DNA of 64,000 bases from Bacteroidota bacterium. Lineage in GTDB: Bacteria > Bacteroidota > Bacteroidia > Chitinophagales > JADIYW01. The translations under genes and the position numbers were made by a program. Location: NCBI GenBank assembly GCA_016705125.1, contig JADIYW010000024.1:1-64000 (forward strand). Direction: 5' to 3'. Position 1 is the first letter of the stretch; each line of letters opens with the position of its first letter. Under the pieces are notes generated by a model. The model saw nothing but the letters and a program-made list of their open reading frames with translations. It had not been told where the DNA came from and made no database searches. Below, one piece after another: positions 9,977 to 18,505 of this stretch.

Positions 9977-11377
9977 ATGATAAGTATAGATATTAGATCC
10001 ATAAATGCATTTAGAATACTACTTGGAATAATTTGTATATATAATTTTGTTTTATATAAGATACATTTTTTTGAATATTTTGATGTAGAAAATGGGCCGT
10101 TTTGTTATGAAAACATAAAACAAATAAAATCGGGTTTAGGACTTCTTACATCGGTACAAAACAATTTTGTATTGATAATTATAATTGTCCTCTCAATAAT
10201 TGTATTTTTTTTATTATCCATAGGTTTTTATCCTTCGTTGATGAGTTTATTATCATTGATTGCCTATACTGCATTTACAGAGCGATATTTTCCTTATTTT
10301 GACGGACCAGATAATATTATTATCTGTTTTTTATTTATAGCTATTTTTTTATTTTATTTTGCTTATCCAACAAAAAGTAAAGTAATAACATGGAAGGATA
10401 ATCCTTTTATAATTGTGGTATTATTTCAAATTTTTGTTATTTATTTTTTTGCAGGAATAAATAAAACATCTATAGAGTGGTGGAATGGAAGTGCTATAAG
10501 TTTGGTATTAAAAAATGTAACACTAAACAAGCCATTGGCATACACGCTTATAAAAAAGGATATTATATGTAAAATATTAACGTATGCAACACTTGGCTTT
10601 GAAATAATAGGTAGTTTGATTTTTATTTTTAATTTACAATCAAAAAAGGTAAGGTTTTATTTTGGAATACTAATTTTATTATTTCATTTAGGTGTAGATT
10701 TTTTTTTAGACGTAGGATTTTACAAATACACTGGAATTTTAATTGCAAGTTTACTATTACCAGATTATTTTTGGAACAAAATACAATTAAAAAATATATC
10801 CTTTAGGTATTATATAAAAAGCATGAGTAGATTAATGTTTTTAGACAAGCTAAAAAAAGAAATCAGTTTTATATTATTTAGTTTAATTTTAATTTTTTCG
10901 ATATTTAATTCAGTTAGTAAGCAACTCCAAAATTATGATGTAAAAGCAAATAATTTTTTAAATTTTTATGAAAAAATAAAACCAAGCAATTTATCGCCAT
11001 TTAAACAATCTTGGAGTATGTTTGCACCAGGAGTAGGCAAAACGAATGGTTTTATTACTTTTGAAAAAACAAATAAAAAGACTAAAAAAATAGAGTATAT
11101 AAGTGCAATTAATCCATTATTAACAAAAAATAATTATAAATCTTATCCGATGCAACATCCATGCAAGTTTTTTATGGAATTTTGTACTTTAGATATGTTG
11201 AAAAAAAATAGTGATAAAAATATTTTAAATTTTAAACTACAGTGTATGTTTGAATATGAAATATTAAAAGATATAAAAATGAACAGTAAAAATTATAGCT
11301 ATCAATTAATTTTTAATATAAAAGATAAGCATAATAAAACAAAAAGAACAAAAGTACTTGAGTTTGATAACCCATAA
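9977..11377 (+). CDS. HTTM domain membrane protein
   Basis: A 466-residue inner-membrane protein. The first about 290 residues have about eight hydrophobic segments and the family's marks: an N-terminal NAFRILLGIICIYNFVLY, an FDGPDNI loop and IYFFAGINKTSIEWWNG. These match the HTTM (horizontally transferred transmembrane) domain related to vitamin K-dependent gamma-carboxylase. A ninth hydrophobic segment (residues about 295-310) is followed by a soluble, lysine-rich C-terminal domain. HTTM proteins in bacteria have no settled function. The peroxidase gene follows after 36 bases on the same strand, so the two are probably one transcription unit. It is intact although most neighbours to the left are broken. 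Confidence 0.75.
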   Translation: MISIDIRSINAFRILLGIICIYNFVLYKIHFFEYFDVENGPFCYENIKQIKSGLGLLTSVQNNFVLIIIIVLSIIVFFLLSIGFYPSLMSLLSLIAYTAFTERYFPYFDGPDNIIICFLFIAIFLFYFAYPTKSKVITWKDNPFIIVVLFQIFVIYFFAGINKTSIEWWNGSAISLVLKNVTLNKPLAYTLIKKDIICKILTYATLGFEIIGSLIFIFNLQSKKVRFYFGILILLFHLGVDFFLDVGFYKYTGILIASLLLPDYFWNKIQLKNISFRYYIKSMSRLMFLDKLKKEISFILFSLILIFSIFNSVSKQLQNYDVKANNFLNFYEKIKPSNLSPFKQSWSMFAPGVGKTNGFITFEKTNKKTKKIEYISAINPLLTKNNYKSYPMQHPCKFFMEFCTLDMLKKNSDKNILNFKLQCMFEYEILKDIKMNSKNYSYQLIFNIKDKHNKTKRTKVLEFDNP

Positions 11378-11413
11378 ATAAACTTTAAAGTTTGTAAATT
11401 TATAATAATAATA

Positions 11414-11824
11414 ATGAAAAGAAATGCTATAATTGTTGTATTAATTTTATGTATTTTTACATTAATTATAAGTAAGGAAGTGGAATCCTTACATCCATTT
11501 AATTATAAAAGTAATTTATATTCTAATAATTTTAATTCAAATCAATCTACTACCAATTTAACAATAGAAGGAATTGCTTTGGGTAGATTATTGTTTTATG
11601 ATACATTATTATCAGGTAATAACAAACAATCGTGTGGAAGTTGCCACCAACAAAAATATGGATTTACAGATGGTAAACCAACTTCTGTTGGTTCTACTGG
11701 CGCAATAATAAAAAGAAACTCCATGTCGTTACAAAATTTGGCATTTCAAGATCACTTTTTTTGGGATGGAAGAGTTACTACATTAGAAAAATTAATAACC
11801 ATACCAATACAAGATAAAAAATGA
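11414..11824 (+). pseudogene. di-haem cytochrome c peroxidase, N-terminal half
   Basis: The piece has a signal anchor (residues 4-20), then GIALGRLLFYDTLLSG, the first haem site CGSCH (about residues 74-78), the GFTDGKP loop and FFWDGRVTTLEKLITIPIQD, all typical of the MauG/CcpA peroxidase family. It stops early at 11822 in a run of six A; removing one A gives IPIQDKNEMNQNMNELIQEL, joining the second half exactly. The family reduces hydrogen peroxide, or carries out other oxidations, in the periplasm with electrons from small c-type cytochromes. The lesion is either a real slip in the poly-A run or a sequencing error. Confidence 0.85.
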
Positions 11825-11825
11825 A

Positions 11826-12554
11826 ATGAACCAAAATATGAATGAACTTATTCAAGAATTAAATAATCATCCATATTATTCTTTATATTTTAAAACGATG
11901 TACAATGATTCAATTAAAATAATATATATAGAAAATGCTATTAGTCAATTTTTAAAATCTATTGTAAGTTTTAATACAAAAATGGAAGTTTTTCAATTTG
12001 AAAATCCATTAGAATATTTGAATGAAAATGAAAAAAAAAATAAAGTTTTTGTTCAATTTATAACAGAACATAAAAAAGGAAAAATGGGAAAAATTGTAAA
12101 TATTTGTGGCAATTGTCATGGTGATTTAACTTATGGAAATAAAAAATTTAGTACAAATGGTTTTGTAGATACAAGTACAGAGAAAGGCTTATATGGTGTT
12201 ACTTTAAAAGATGAAGATATTGGATTGTTAAAAGTACCAACATTACGAAACATCAAACAAACTGCTCCTTATATGCACAATGGTAGTTTAAAGACATTAG
12301 AGGAAGTATTAAGGCATTATTCAACACATATACGAAAAGTTCCTACCAAAAATTTATCATCAGAATTTAAAGATGCAAAAGGTAATTTGATTTTACCAAA
12401 ATTAAATAAAAAAGATATAGCACATTTAATGCAAATGTTTGATTATATGACCGATAGTATTTACTTGAATAACGAAGATTATTCGAATCCATTTGAAAAT
12501 AATTTTTCTTGGGATAACTATAGTAGTAAGTATTATTTAAGTAATCAAAAGTAG
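11826..12554 (+). pseudogene. di-haem cytochrome c peroxidase, C-terminal half
   Basis: This part carries the second haem site CGNCH (about residues 95-99), the ligand-loop text LKVPTLRNIKQTAPYMHNGS and LKTLEEVLRHYSTH, followed by DIAHLMQMFDYMTD, the usual C-terminal helix of the family. The total reconstructed length of about 379 residues is normal for a periplasmic di-haem peroxidase. All residues expected for both haems are present, so the only defect is the single-base slip at 11816-11821. Confidence 0.85.
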
Positions 12555-12651
12555 TACCCAAGCTGGCGCAGGTAAGCAGTTTGGCTTATTGTAGTTATGT
12601 TTGGTATTATTTGGTAAAACTATATTGAATTAACCAATTGAGAGAAAAAAA

Positions 12652-13221
12652 CTAAAATTCCAAATTAGAATTCAATGCAATAAAGTCTATTTCTTCCTTT
12701 AACGCACTTTCGGATTTGGTATGTATAACCACTTTATAGACGGCAAATGGTCTGAGTACTTCAATATAACTCGGAGTTTCAAGATATTTCATTATATTAT
12801 TGTTATAATAAAAATCAAAAAACTGATTTTGAATTAGTTTTGTGAGGTTTTGTTTGAAAAAAGGTTCTTTATTGAAATAAACTGCTATTCTAACTACATT
12901 TTGATCATCTGAAACATCATTTACTAGGTCGGAGGCAATTTTGTGTGAAATGTCATATGAATCTTTATGGATCATATATGCATTCGTATTTTTAGGTTTT
13001 AAAATAGCGGTAATTTTCAAAAAATCAGAATCACTTATCGCACTAAATGAGGTATCAGTCTTTTTAAAATCTAGGTAGACTTGGTTTATGCTATCAGCGT
13101 TTGAGCTCACCTGCAAAGTTTGTATTTTTTTAAATTGGTTTTCAGTAAGTTTAATTTTAGAAATTTGTGCCTCCAAATTAAGAAAAACAAAAAGCAAAAG
13201 AGTTGTAAAAAGTTTATTCAT
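12652..13221 (-). CDS. secreted hypothetical protein
   Basis: The ATG at 13221 gives the signal peptide MNKLFTTLLLFVFLNLEAQ; an earlier in-frame start at 13248 overlaps the promoter box and is rejected. The mature part, about 170 residues, is mixed alpha/beta and Lys/Asp/Asn-rich (QISKIKLTENQFKKIQTL; FFDFYYNNNIMKYL) with no cysteine. I do not recognise a family. It stands alone, convergent with the peroxidase gene and divergent from the transposase. Confidence 0.6.
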   Translation of the reverse strand: MNKLFTTLLLFVFLNLEAQISKIKLTENQFKKIQTLQVSSNADSINQVYLDFKKTDTSFSAISDSDFLKITAILKPKNTNAYMIHKDSYDISHKIASDLVNDVSDDQNVVRIAVYFNKEPFFKQNLTKLIQNQFFDFYYNNNIMKYLETPSYIEVLRPFAVYKVVIHTKSESALKEEIDFIALNSNLEF

Positions 13222-13245
13222 AAAATTTGATTTAATTTTTGAAAA

Positions 13246-13253
13246 CAAATATA
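13246..13253 (-). promoter_or_regulatory. -7 box (TATATTTG) for the secreted hypothetical protein
   Basis: It matches the Bacteroidota -7 consensus TAnnTTTG on the minus strand and lies 24 bases before the ATG at 13221, which fixes the start choice. Confidence 0.5.
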
Positions 13254-13281
13254 GTGCTAGAAATTGAAATTGTGAGAAAAA

Positions 13282-13318
13282 TTCAACCTGTCAGGTTCAA
13301 TGGACCTGACAGGTTGAA
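13282..13318. repeat. REP-like inverted repeat upstream of the RAYT gene
   Basis: Two perfect 15-base arms (TTCAACCTGTCAGGT and its complement) face each other across a 7-base loop. Each arm also contains the near-palindrome AACCTGTCAGGTT, so either half can fold alone. The element ends 59 bases before the transposase ATG at 13378. Confidence 0.85.
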
Positions 13319-13377
13319 AAAAAATGAATACTAATTGTGGAATTTTTTCAATTAAGTATCTCAATATAAAAAAAACA

Positions 13378-13887
13378 ATGCACAACAAATTTATTACCGA
13401 GTTAAACCCAGATTGTTTCTATCATATTTTTAACCATTCTAATGGGAAAGAAAACATCTTTAAACTCCAAGACGAATACAATATTTTTCTTGAAAAATTC
13501 AAACAATACATAAGTCCTATTGCCGAAACATTCAGCTATTGCTTGCTGCCCAATCATTTTCATTTTCTGATAAAAATAAAAGAAAAAGACGATTTGTTAT
13601 TGCTTTTTAAAATCAATCCAATCTTATTATCAACCTGTCAGGTTGAAAAAATAATTCAAATTAAACTATCACAACAATTCAGTAATTTCTTTAATAGTTA
13701 TACCAAAAAACATAATTTAAGGAATGAAGGAAAGGTTCTCTTTTTTTGCAGGCCTTTTAAAAGAAAAGAAATTACATCAACTTCGTACTTAATTGACTTG
13801 GTAAATTATATTCACAATAATCCTGTGCATCATTTATTAGTTGAAACACCTTATGATCCGCACCCCTCCTTTTTTTTTTCCTTTTAA
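13378..13887 (+). CDS. REP-associated tyrosine transposase (RAYT), possibly 3'-truncated
   Basis: A Y1-type HUH protein of the IS200/RAYT group. From the ATG at 13378 it reads DCFYHIFNHSNGKENIF, the HUH motif in CLLPNHFHFLIKI (HFH, about residues 58-60), SQQFSNFFNSYTKKHN with the likely catalytic tyrosine, and YIHNNPVHH near the end. RAYTs nick and move single-stranded REP hairpins. The usual C-terminal WSSY segment after the NPVHH motif is replaced by HPSFFFSF read from a poly-T stretch, so the 3' end may be lost. A REP palindrome lies inside the reading frame at 13630-13646, encoding STCQVE, and others flank the gene. An upstream in-frame extension to 13324 crosses no known motif. Confidence 0.8.
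   Translation: MHNKFITELNPDCFYHIFNHSNGKENIFKLQDEYNIFLEKFKQYISPIAETFSYCLLPNHFHFLIKIKEKDDLLLLFKINPILLSTCQVEKIIQIKLSQQFSNFFNSYTKKHNLRNEGKVLFFCRPFKRKEITSTSYLIDLVNYIHNNPVHHLLVETPYDPHPSFFFSF
13630..13646. repeat. REP palindrome inside the RAYT gene
   Basis: TCAACCTGTCAGGTTGA is a 17-base palindrome with a central T, identical in core to the flanking copies. It is read in frame as part of a variable linker between the HUH motif and the tyrosine helix. Confidence 0.85.
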
Positions 13888-13899
13888 CTGGAAAAGGAA
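13876..13899. repeat. hairpin at the 3' end of the RAYT gene
   Basis: TTTCCTTTT and AAAAGGAAA pair across the loop AACTGG; the stop codon of the transposase lies in it. It marks the point where normal family sequence ends. Confidence 0.5.
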
Positions 13900-14016
13900 A
13901 CCCCCCTTCAAAAGCAGGCTGTTTTGTATTTGGTTTGGAGGGTAAATAATTTTTTAGTGCAAAAGACAATTAAGCAAAAAAATAAAGAAATAAGTTTTGA
14001 TATTTGGGAATGAGAA

Positions 14017-14039
14017 AATCCAACCTGACAGGTTGGATT
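14017..14039. repeat. REP palindrome downstream of the RAYT gene
   Basis: A perfect palindrome of 23 bases with core CCAACCTGACAGGTTGG and central A, so in opposite orientation to the upstream and internal copies. Flanks differ (TCC/GGA instead of TTC/GAA). Confidence 0.85.
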
Positions 14040-14077
14040 AAAAAATGCAAATACTATTTATATTATAAAATAAGATT

Positions 14078-14085
14078 TACCTTTG
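14078..14085 (+). promoter_or_regulatory. -7 box (TACCTTTG) for slyD
   Basis: A full TAnnTTTG match 16 bases before the ATG at 14102. Confidence 0.55.
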
Positions 14086-14101
14086 CGCCTCAAATTATTT
14101 T

Positions 14102-14614
14102 ATGAAAATTACAGAAAATTTAGTAGTCTCCTTAGACTATACCTTACAAGTGGATCAAAACGGTGAGAAAGTTATTGCTGACAAATCCCAACCTGGGCAA
14201 CCTTTGGCCTTTATTTTTGGTTCTGGCATGTTGCTTCCTGAGTTTGAAAGCAATATAGCTGGTAAAGAAGTAAATGATGCCTTCGACTTTAAAATAAGTG
14301 CAGAGAATGGATATGGCAACTCTGACCCACAGCAGATTGTTAATATTCCTATCGATGCGTTTAAAGATCCTTCAGGAAATATTGACCAAAATATGCTTAA
14401 AGTTGGTAATGTTTTGCCTATGCAAGATAATCATGGCCAACATTTTAATGGATTGGTAGCTGAAATAAATGACGAGATAGTAACTATGGACTTTAATCAT
14501 CCATTAGCCGATAAGGAATTACACTTTACAGGAGTTGTAATTGAAGTACGAGAAGCCACCGAAGAGGAATTAGCTCATGGACATGTTCATGGGCCTGGTG
14601 GTCATCAACACTAA
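14102..14614 (+). CDS. slyD: SlyD-type FKBP peptidyl-prolyl isomerase
   Basis: A 170-residue cytosolic cis-trans prolyl isomerase. The FKBP half-domain (residues 1-70: VVSLDYTL, PLAFIFGSGMLLPEFESNIAG) is followed by the insert-in-flap chaperone domain (about 71-125), then the return to the FKBP fold (VTMDFNHPLADKELHFTGVV). The C-terminus is short but His-rich (HGHVHGPGGHQH), as in metal-binding SlyD proteins that help nickel enzyme maturation and folding. It is a single-gene unit between the REP elements and gyrB. Confidence 0.93.
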   Translation: MKITENLVVSLDYTLQVDQNGEKVIADKSQPGQPLAFIFGSGMLLPEFESNIAGKEVNDAFDFKISAENGYGNSDPQQIVNIPIDAFKDPSGNIDQNMLKVGNVLPMQDNHGQHFNGLVAEINDEIVTMDFNHPLADKELHFTGVVIEVREATEEELAHGHVHGPGGHQH

Positions 14615-14868
14615 TTTAAAAAATGTAAGTCTATTTATTGAAAATAAAATTTAGTGCCTATTTTTTACTTTCTTTTTGCAAGATAGGTCGGTATAATTGT
14701 GATTATCACTTAAATAAATCAAATTTCTTGTTATAAAATAAGCAAAATTTTTGATTGAAAAATACTGAGTTAATCTAATTTAACAAAATTGTCAAAATAG
14801 TGTGTAAAATCCATAAATATTGGGGAAAAATAAGTATTTTTAAAGGCAACTAATAAGCCATTAATTTG

Positions 14869-14876
14869 TATCTTTG
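14869..14876 (+). promoter_or_regulatory. -7 box (TATCTTTG) for gyrB
   Basis: The TAnnTTTG box ends 19 bases before the ATG at 14896. It overlaps the alternative TTG start at 14866, which therefore cannot be used from this promoter. Confidence 0.55.
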
Positions 14877-14895
14877 GCTTTTGATAAAAAAAGGA

Positions 14896-16857
14896 ATGGA
14901 AGAAGATAAAAAAAACATTAATGTCACCAATTATGGTGCAGATAATATAACGGTATTAGAAGGATTAGAAGCTGTAAGAAAAAGACCAGCCATGTATATT
15001 GGCGATATCGGCTTTAGAGGTTTACATCATTTGGTGTATGAAGTAGTAGACAATTCAATTGACGAAGCATTAGCAGGATATTGCTCTGATATAAAAGTAG
15101 ATATCTTGCCTGATAATTCTATAAGAGTAGAAGATAATGGTAGAGGTATTCCAGTAGCAATTCACACCAAAGAAAATAGATCTGCTTTAGAAGTGGTAAT
15201 GACAGTGCTTCATGCAGGAGGTAAATTTGACAAGGACTCTTATAAAGTTTCGGGAGGTTTGCACGGTGTGGGCGTTTCTTGTGTTAACGCACTTTCTGAT
15301 CCATTAATTGCAACTGTTCATAGAGATGGAAAAGAATATCAGCAGGAGTTTTCTATCGGAAAACCAAAACATCCCGTTAGAGAAATTGGTCCATCCACAA
15401 AAAGGGGAACTATTATTCAGTTCAAACCCGATGCTACTATATTTACTACAACTGAATACAACTATGACACTTTAGCAGCTCGGATGCGAGAATTGGCATA
15501 TTTAAATAGAGGTATTAGAATTACAATTACCGACCAAAGAGAAGTAAATGAAGATGGTTCATTTCTTTCTGAATCTTTCTTCTCTGAAGGTGGATTAAGA
15601 GAATTTGTTACCTTTTTGGACAAAACTAGACAGCCTTTAGTTCCAGAACCAATTTACATGGAAGGAACAAAGGAAAACGTTGTGGTTGAAGTGGCTTTTC
15701 AGTATAACGAAACTTTTGTAGAAAATATTCATTCTTATGTAAACAATATTAATACAATAGAAGGTGGCACACACGTTTCTGGATTTAGACGAGCACTTAC
15801 AAGAGTTTTTAAAAGCTATGCAGTAAAAAATGACTTATTCAAAAACCTAAAATTTGAAATTAGTGGTGACGACTTTAGAGAAGGCATTACATGCATTATT
15901 TCTATAAAAGTACCTGAACCGCAATTTGAGGGACAAACCAAAACCAAATTAGGGAATGGCGAAGTACAAGGTATTGTAGAGTCTGTAGTTGGCGATGTTT
16001 TGGGTTACTATTTAGAAGAGCATCCCAAAGAAGCCAGAATTATAATTAGTAAAGTGATTTTAGCGGCAACCGCTCGGCATGCTGCCAAAAAAGCACGTGA
16101 GTTGGTACAAAGAAAGAGTGTATTAACTGGTTCTGGCTTGCCTGGTAAATTATCAGATTGTTCGGAACGTGACCCTGCAAATTGTGAAATATACTTAGTG
16201 GAAGGAGATTCGGCAGGTGGTACAGCTAAGCAAGGTAGAGATCGTCGGTTTCAAGCTATTTTGCCTTTGAGAGGTAAGATTTTGAATGTAGAGAAAGCGA
16301 TGGAACATAAGATATACGAAAACGAGGAGATAAGAAATATGTTTACTGGTTTGGGTGTCTCAAAAGGCACTGAAGAAGACCAAAAAGCATTGAATATTAA
16401 ATCATTGCGATATCATAAGGTAATTATTATGTGCGACGCCGACGTAGACGGTAGCCATATCACGACGCTTATTTTAACCTTCTTTTTCCGACACATGCGT
16501 GAATTGGTTGATGCAGGACATATTTATATCGCCTCTCCTCCATTGTATATGGTAAAAAAGGGAAAACAGTTTGAATACTGCTGGAATGACGACCAAAGAC
16601 TTTTGGCTATTAAACGATTGGCAGGCGAAGGAAAAGAAGATAGTGTGGCTACACAACGATATAAAGGTTTGGGAGAAATGAATGCCGAACAGTTATGGGA
16701 AACAACTATGGATCCTGAAAAAAGAACATTAAGGCAAATTACCATCGAAAATGCAGCCGAAGCAGATAGAATTTTCTCTATGCTAATGGGCGACGAGGTA
16801 CCACCAAGACGAGAATTTATTGAAACGCATGCTAAGTATGCGAAGATAGATGTGTAA
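14896..16857 (+). CDS. gyrB: DNA gyrase subunit B
   Basis: A 653-residue type IIA topoisomerase subunit that supplies the ATPase for negative supercoiling. Order of domains: GHKL ATPase (VLEGLEAVRKRPAMYIGDIG; VYEVVDNSIDEA; DNGRGIPV; GGLHGVGVSCVNALS), transducer, Toprim (YLVEGDSAGGTAKQGRDR; ILPLRGKILNVEKA; MCDADVDGSHI) and the C-terminal tail (QRYKGLGEMNAEQLWETTMD). It is full length without the long insert seen in some proteobacterial GyrB. The start at 14896 is chosen because the promoter box covers the earlier TTG. No gyrA or recF neighbour is present. Confidence 0.98.
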   Translation: MEEDKKNINVTNYGADNITVLEGLEAVRKRPAMYIGDIGFRGLHHLVYEVVDNSIDEALAGYCSDIKVDILPDNSIRVEDNGRGIPVAIHTKENRSALEVVMTVLHAGGKFDKDSYKVSGGLHGVGVSCVNALSDPLIATVHRDGKEYQQEFSIGKPKHPVREIGPSTKRGTIIQFKPDATIFTTTEYNYDTLAARMRELAYLNRGIRITITDQREVNEDGSFLSESFFSEGGLREFVTFLDKTRQPLVPEPIYMEGTKENVVVEVAFQYNETFVENIHSYVNNINTIEGGTHVSGFRRALTRVFKSYAVKNDLFKNLKFEISGDDFREGITCIISIKVPEPQFEGQTKTKLGNGEVQGIVESVVGDVLGYYLEEHPKEARIIISKVILAATARHAAKKARELVQRKSVLTGSGLPGKLSDCSERDPANCEIYLVEGDSAGGTAKQGRDRRFQAILPLRGKILNVEKAMEHKIYENEEIRNMFTGLGVSKGTEEDQKALNIKSLRYHKVIIMCDADVDGSHITTLILTFFFRHMRELVDAGHIYIASPPLYMVKKGKQFEYCWNDDQRLLAIKRLAGEGKEDSVATQRYKGLGEMNAEQLWETTMDPEKRTLRQITIENAAEADRIFSMLMGDEVPPRREFIETHAKYAKIDV

Positions 16858-16868
16858 AGCAAAAAATT

Positions 16869-16902
16869 AAAAAGGGTGGAAAATTAGCTTTCCACCCTTT
16901 TT
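16869..16902. terminator. bidirectional terminator between gyrB and the ferredoxin gene
   Basis: A perfect 14-bp stem (AAAAAGGGTGGAAA with its complement) around the loop ATTAGC, ending in T on one strand and starting in A on the other, so it can serve both convergent genes. Confidence 0.85.
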
Positions 16903-16980
16903 AATTTATAAAATCACTGATCCCTTATTTTTGCATAACAACATTAACTTATTTTTCAAAACAATTAAAATATACAATAT

Positions 16981-17322
16981 TTATTGCAACCAAGCTGGAA
17001 TTTCAATCGGAAACTTAATTCTTAAACCATTAAGCTCTTCTGATATTTTTATTTGGCATGTAAGCCTACATTTTCCAGTATAACAAGGTAGGTTTTCTAA
17101 CATGGCTAGTTCATCATCGTTGATACAATCGATACCCAATTCCTTTTGATTTAATACCTCCATTCTACAGGTGGCACACAATGCCATTCCGCCACAGGTA
17201 GCCTCTATGGGATAACCTTCACCTTTCAAAACTTCCATCAAACTCAATGAAACACCCAAAGGAATTTCAAGCGATTTTGATTCGCCATTATCTTCTTCTA
17301 TAAAAATTGTAATACTTTCCAT
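16981..17322 (-). CDS. 2Fe-2S ferredoxin (adrenodoxin/plant-type fold)
   Basis: About 113 residues from the ATG at 17322. The cluster ligands are visible as CGGMALCATC (C-x5-C-x2-C) near residue 42 and the fourth Cys in GKCRLTCQI near residue 82. The sequence between resembles adrenodoxin-type ferredoxins. It carries single electrons, probably from the reductase encoded just upstream: its ATG lies 7 bases after that gene's stop. A longer reading from 17349 would overlap the reductase and adds residues not seen in the family. Likely partners are Fe-S biogenesis or monooxygenase systems, which the sequence does not reveal. Confidence 0.9.
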   Translation of the reverse strand: MESITIFIEEDNGESKSLEIPLGVSLSLMEVLKGEGYPIEATCGGMALCATCRMEVLNQKELGIDCINDDELAMLENLPCYTGKCRLTCQIKISEELNGLRIKFPIEIPAWLQ

Positions 17323-17329
17323 ATTGTTG

Positions 17330-18340
17330 TTAAAATCCTTGAACCCCATTTACAGTTGTATATTTCACCGTTGCCTTTTTATTGGGATTGATTATTTCAT
17401 AAGCACTATGTGCCATCATAGCGGCCTCATGGAAACCGCATAAAATAAGTTTCAATTTCCCTTCATAGGTATTAATATCTCCAATGGCATAAATGCCTGG
17501 AATATTGGTTGAATAATCTCTTGTATTTACTTCAATCGCAATTTTATCCACCTTCAAGCCCCAATTGGCTATCGGGCCCAATTTAGGACTCAATCCGAAT
17601 AAAGCCAAGAAATAATCTGCTTCTTTCTCTGATTTCTCACCCTCCAAGGTCTCGATGGTTACACGCTGTAATTTACCATCACCCATTAAATCGGTAACAT
17701 TTGATTTCAACACCAAATCTAATTTCCCTTGTTCATGCAGATTTTTTATTTTCTCTGCCGAGTCAGGAGCCCCTCTAAATGTTTCGCCTCTATGAACCAA
17801 GGTAAGTTCGCTCGTAACATCCGCCAAAAACATAGCCCAATCTAAAGCTGAATCGCCACCACCTGCTATTACCACTTTTTTATTTCTATACTTTTCTGGG
17901 TCTAAAACCATGTAATCCACCCCTTTGGTTTCATAAGTCGGCAAAGAAGCAATAGCTGGTTTTCTTGGTTCAAAACAACCCAAACCTCCTGCAATTACCA
18001 CTACTTTACATTCTACTTTAGTTCCCAAATGAGTTATAATCTCAAATCCATCCTCCGTTTTTTCTACCGTTTCAACCCTTTCTCCAAATGTAAAGGTGGG
18101 ATGAAATGGCTCGGCTTGTTTCATCAAATTATCTACAAGTTCCTGAGCTCCAACTATTGGATAACCTGGGATATCATAAATCGGTTTTTTAGGATATATT
18201 TCTGTTAATTGTCCACCTGCTTGAGGTAGATAATCTACTAAATGACACTTCATTTTAAGTAATCCAGCTTCAAAGATTGCAAACAATCCAACTGGACCAG
18301 CACCTATAATACAAATATCTGTTGTAATTTGATTAGACAT
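17330..18340 (-). CDS. ferredoxin--NADP reductase, thioredoxin-reductase-like type
   Basis: A 336-residue flavoprotein of the TrxR-like (YumC) ferredoxin-NADP reductase family. It has the FAD-binding IIGAGPVGLFAIFEAGL at the N-terminus, PQAGGQLTEIYPKKPIYDIP, the NADP-binding VIAGGGDSALDWAMFL (about residues 156-171), and YAIGDINTYEGKLKLILCGF near the end. No CxxC redox pair is present, which separates it from thioredoxin reductase. It is followed immediately by the ferredoxin gene, so the pair forms an NADPH-to-ferredoxin electron chain. The terminator at 16869-16902 closes the unit. Confidence 0.92.
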   Translation of the reverse strand: MSNQITTDICIIGAGPVGLFAIFEAGLLKMKCHLVDYLPQAGGQLTEIYPKKPIYDIPGYPIVGAQELVDNLMKQAEPFHPTFTFGERVETVEKTEDGFEIITHLGTKVECKVVVIAGGLGCFEPRKPAIASLPTYETKGVDYMVLDPEKYRNKKVVIAGGGDSALDWAMFLADVTSELTLVHRGETFRGAPDSAEKIKNLHEQGKLDLVLKSNVTDLMGDGKLQRVTIETLEGEKSEKEADYFLALFGLSPKLGPIANWGLKVDKIAIEVNTRDYSTNIPGIYAIGDINTYEGKLKLILCGFHEAAMMAHSAYEIINPNKKATVKYTTVNGVQGF

Positions 18341-18505
18341 AATTTTAAAAATTGGAGACTAAATTATTAAATATAATAAAAACCATCTACCTATTCAGCA
18401 TTAATAATGCGTTATGAATGAAAAAAAATATTTATTTTCTTAAAATTCGATAAAATATTTTGATAAAATAATTGGAATATGGTGGATTATATATGATATT
18501 TGAGT

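Noticed and set aside
13772..13969. Minus-strand 65-residue frame overlapping the RAYT end (PAFEGGFPFPVKRKKKRRGA)
   Set aside because: It overlaps the transposase coding end and looks like chance translation of the poly-T/hairpin junction.
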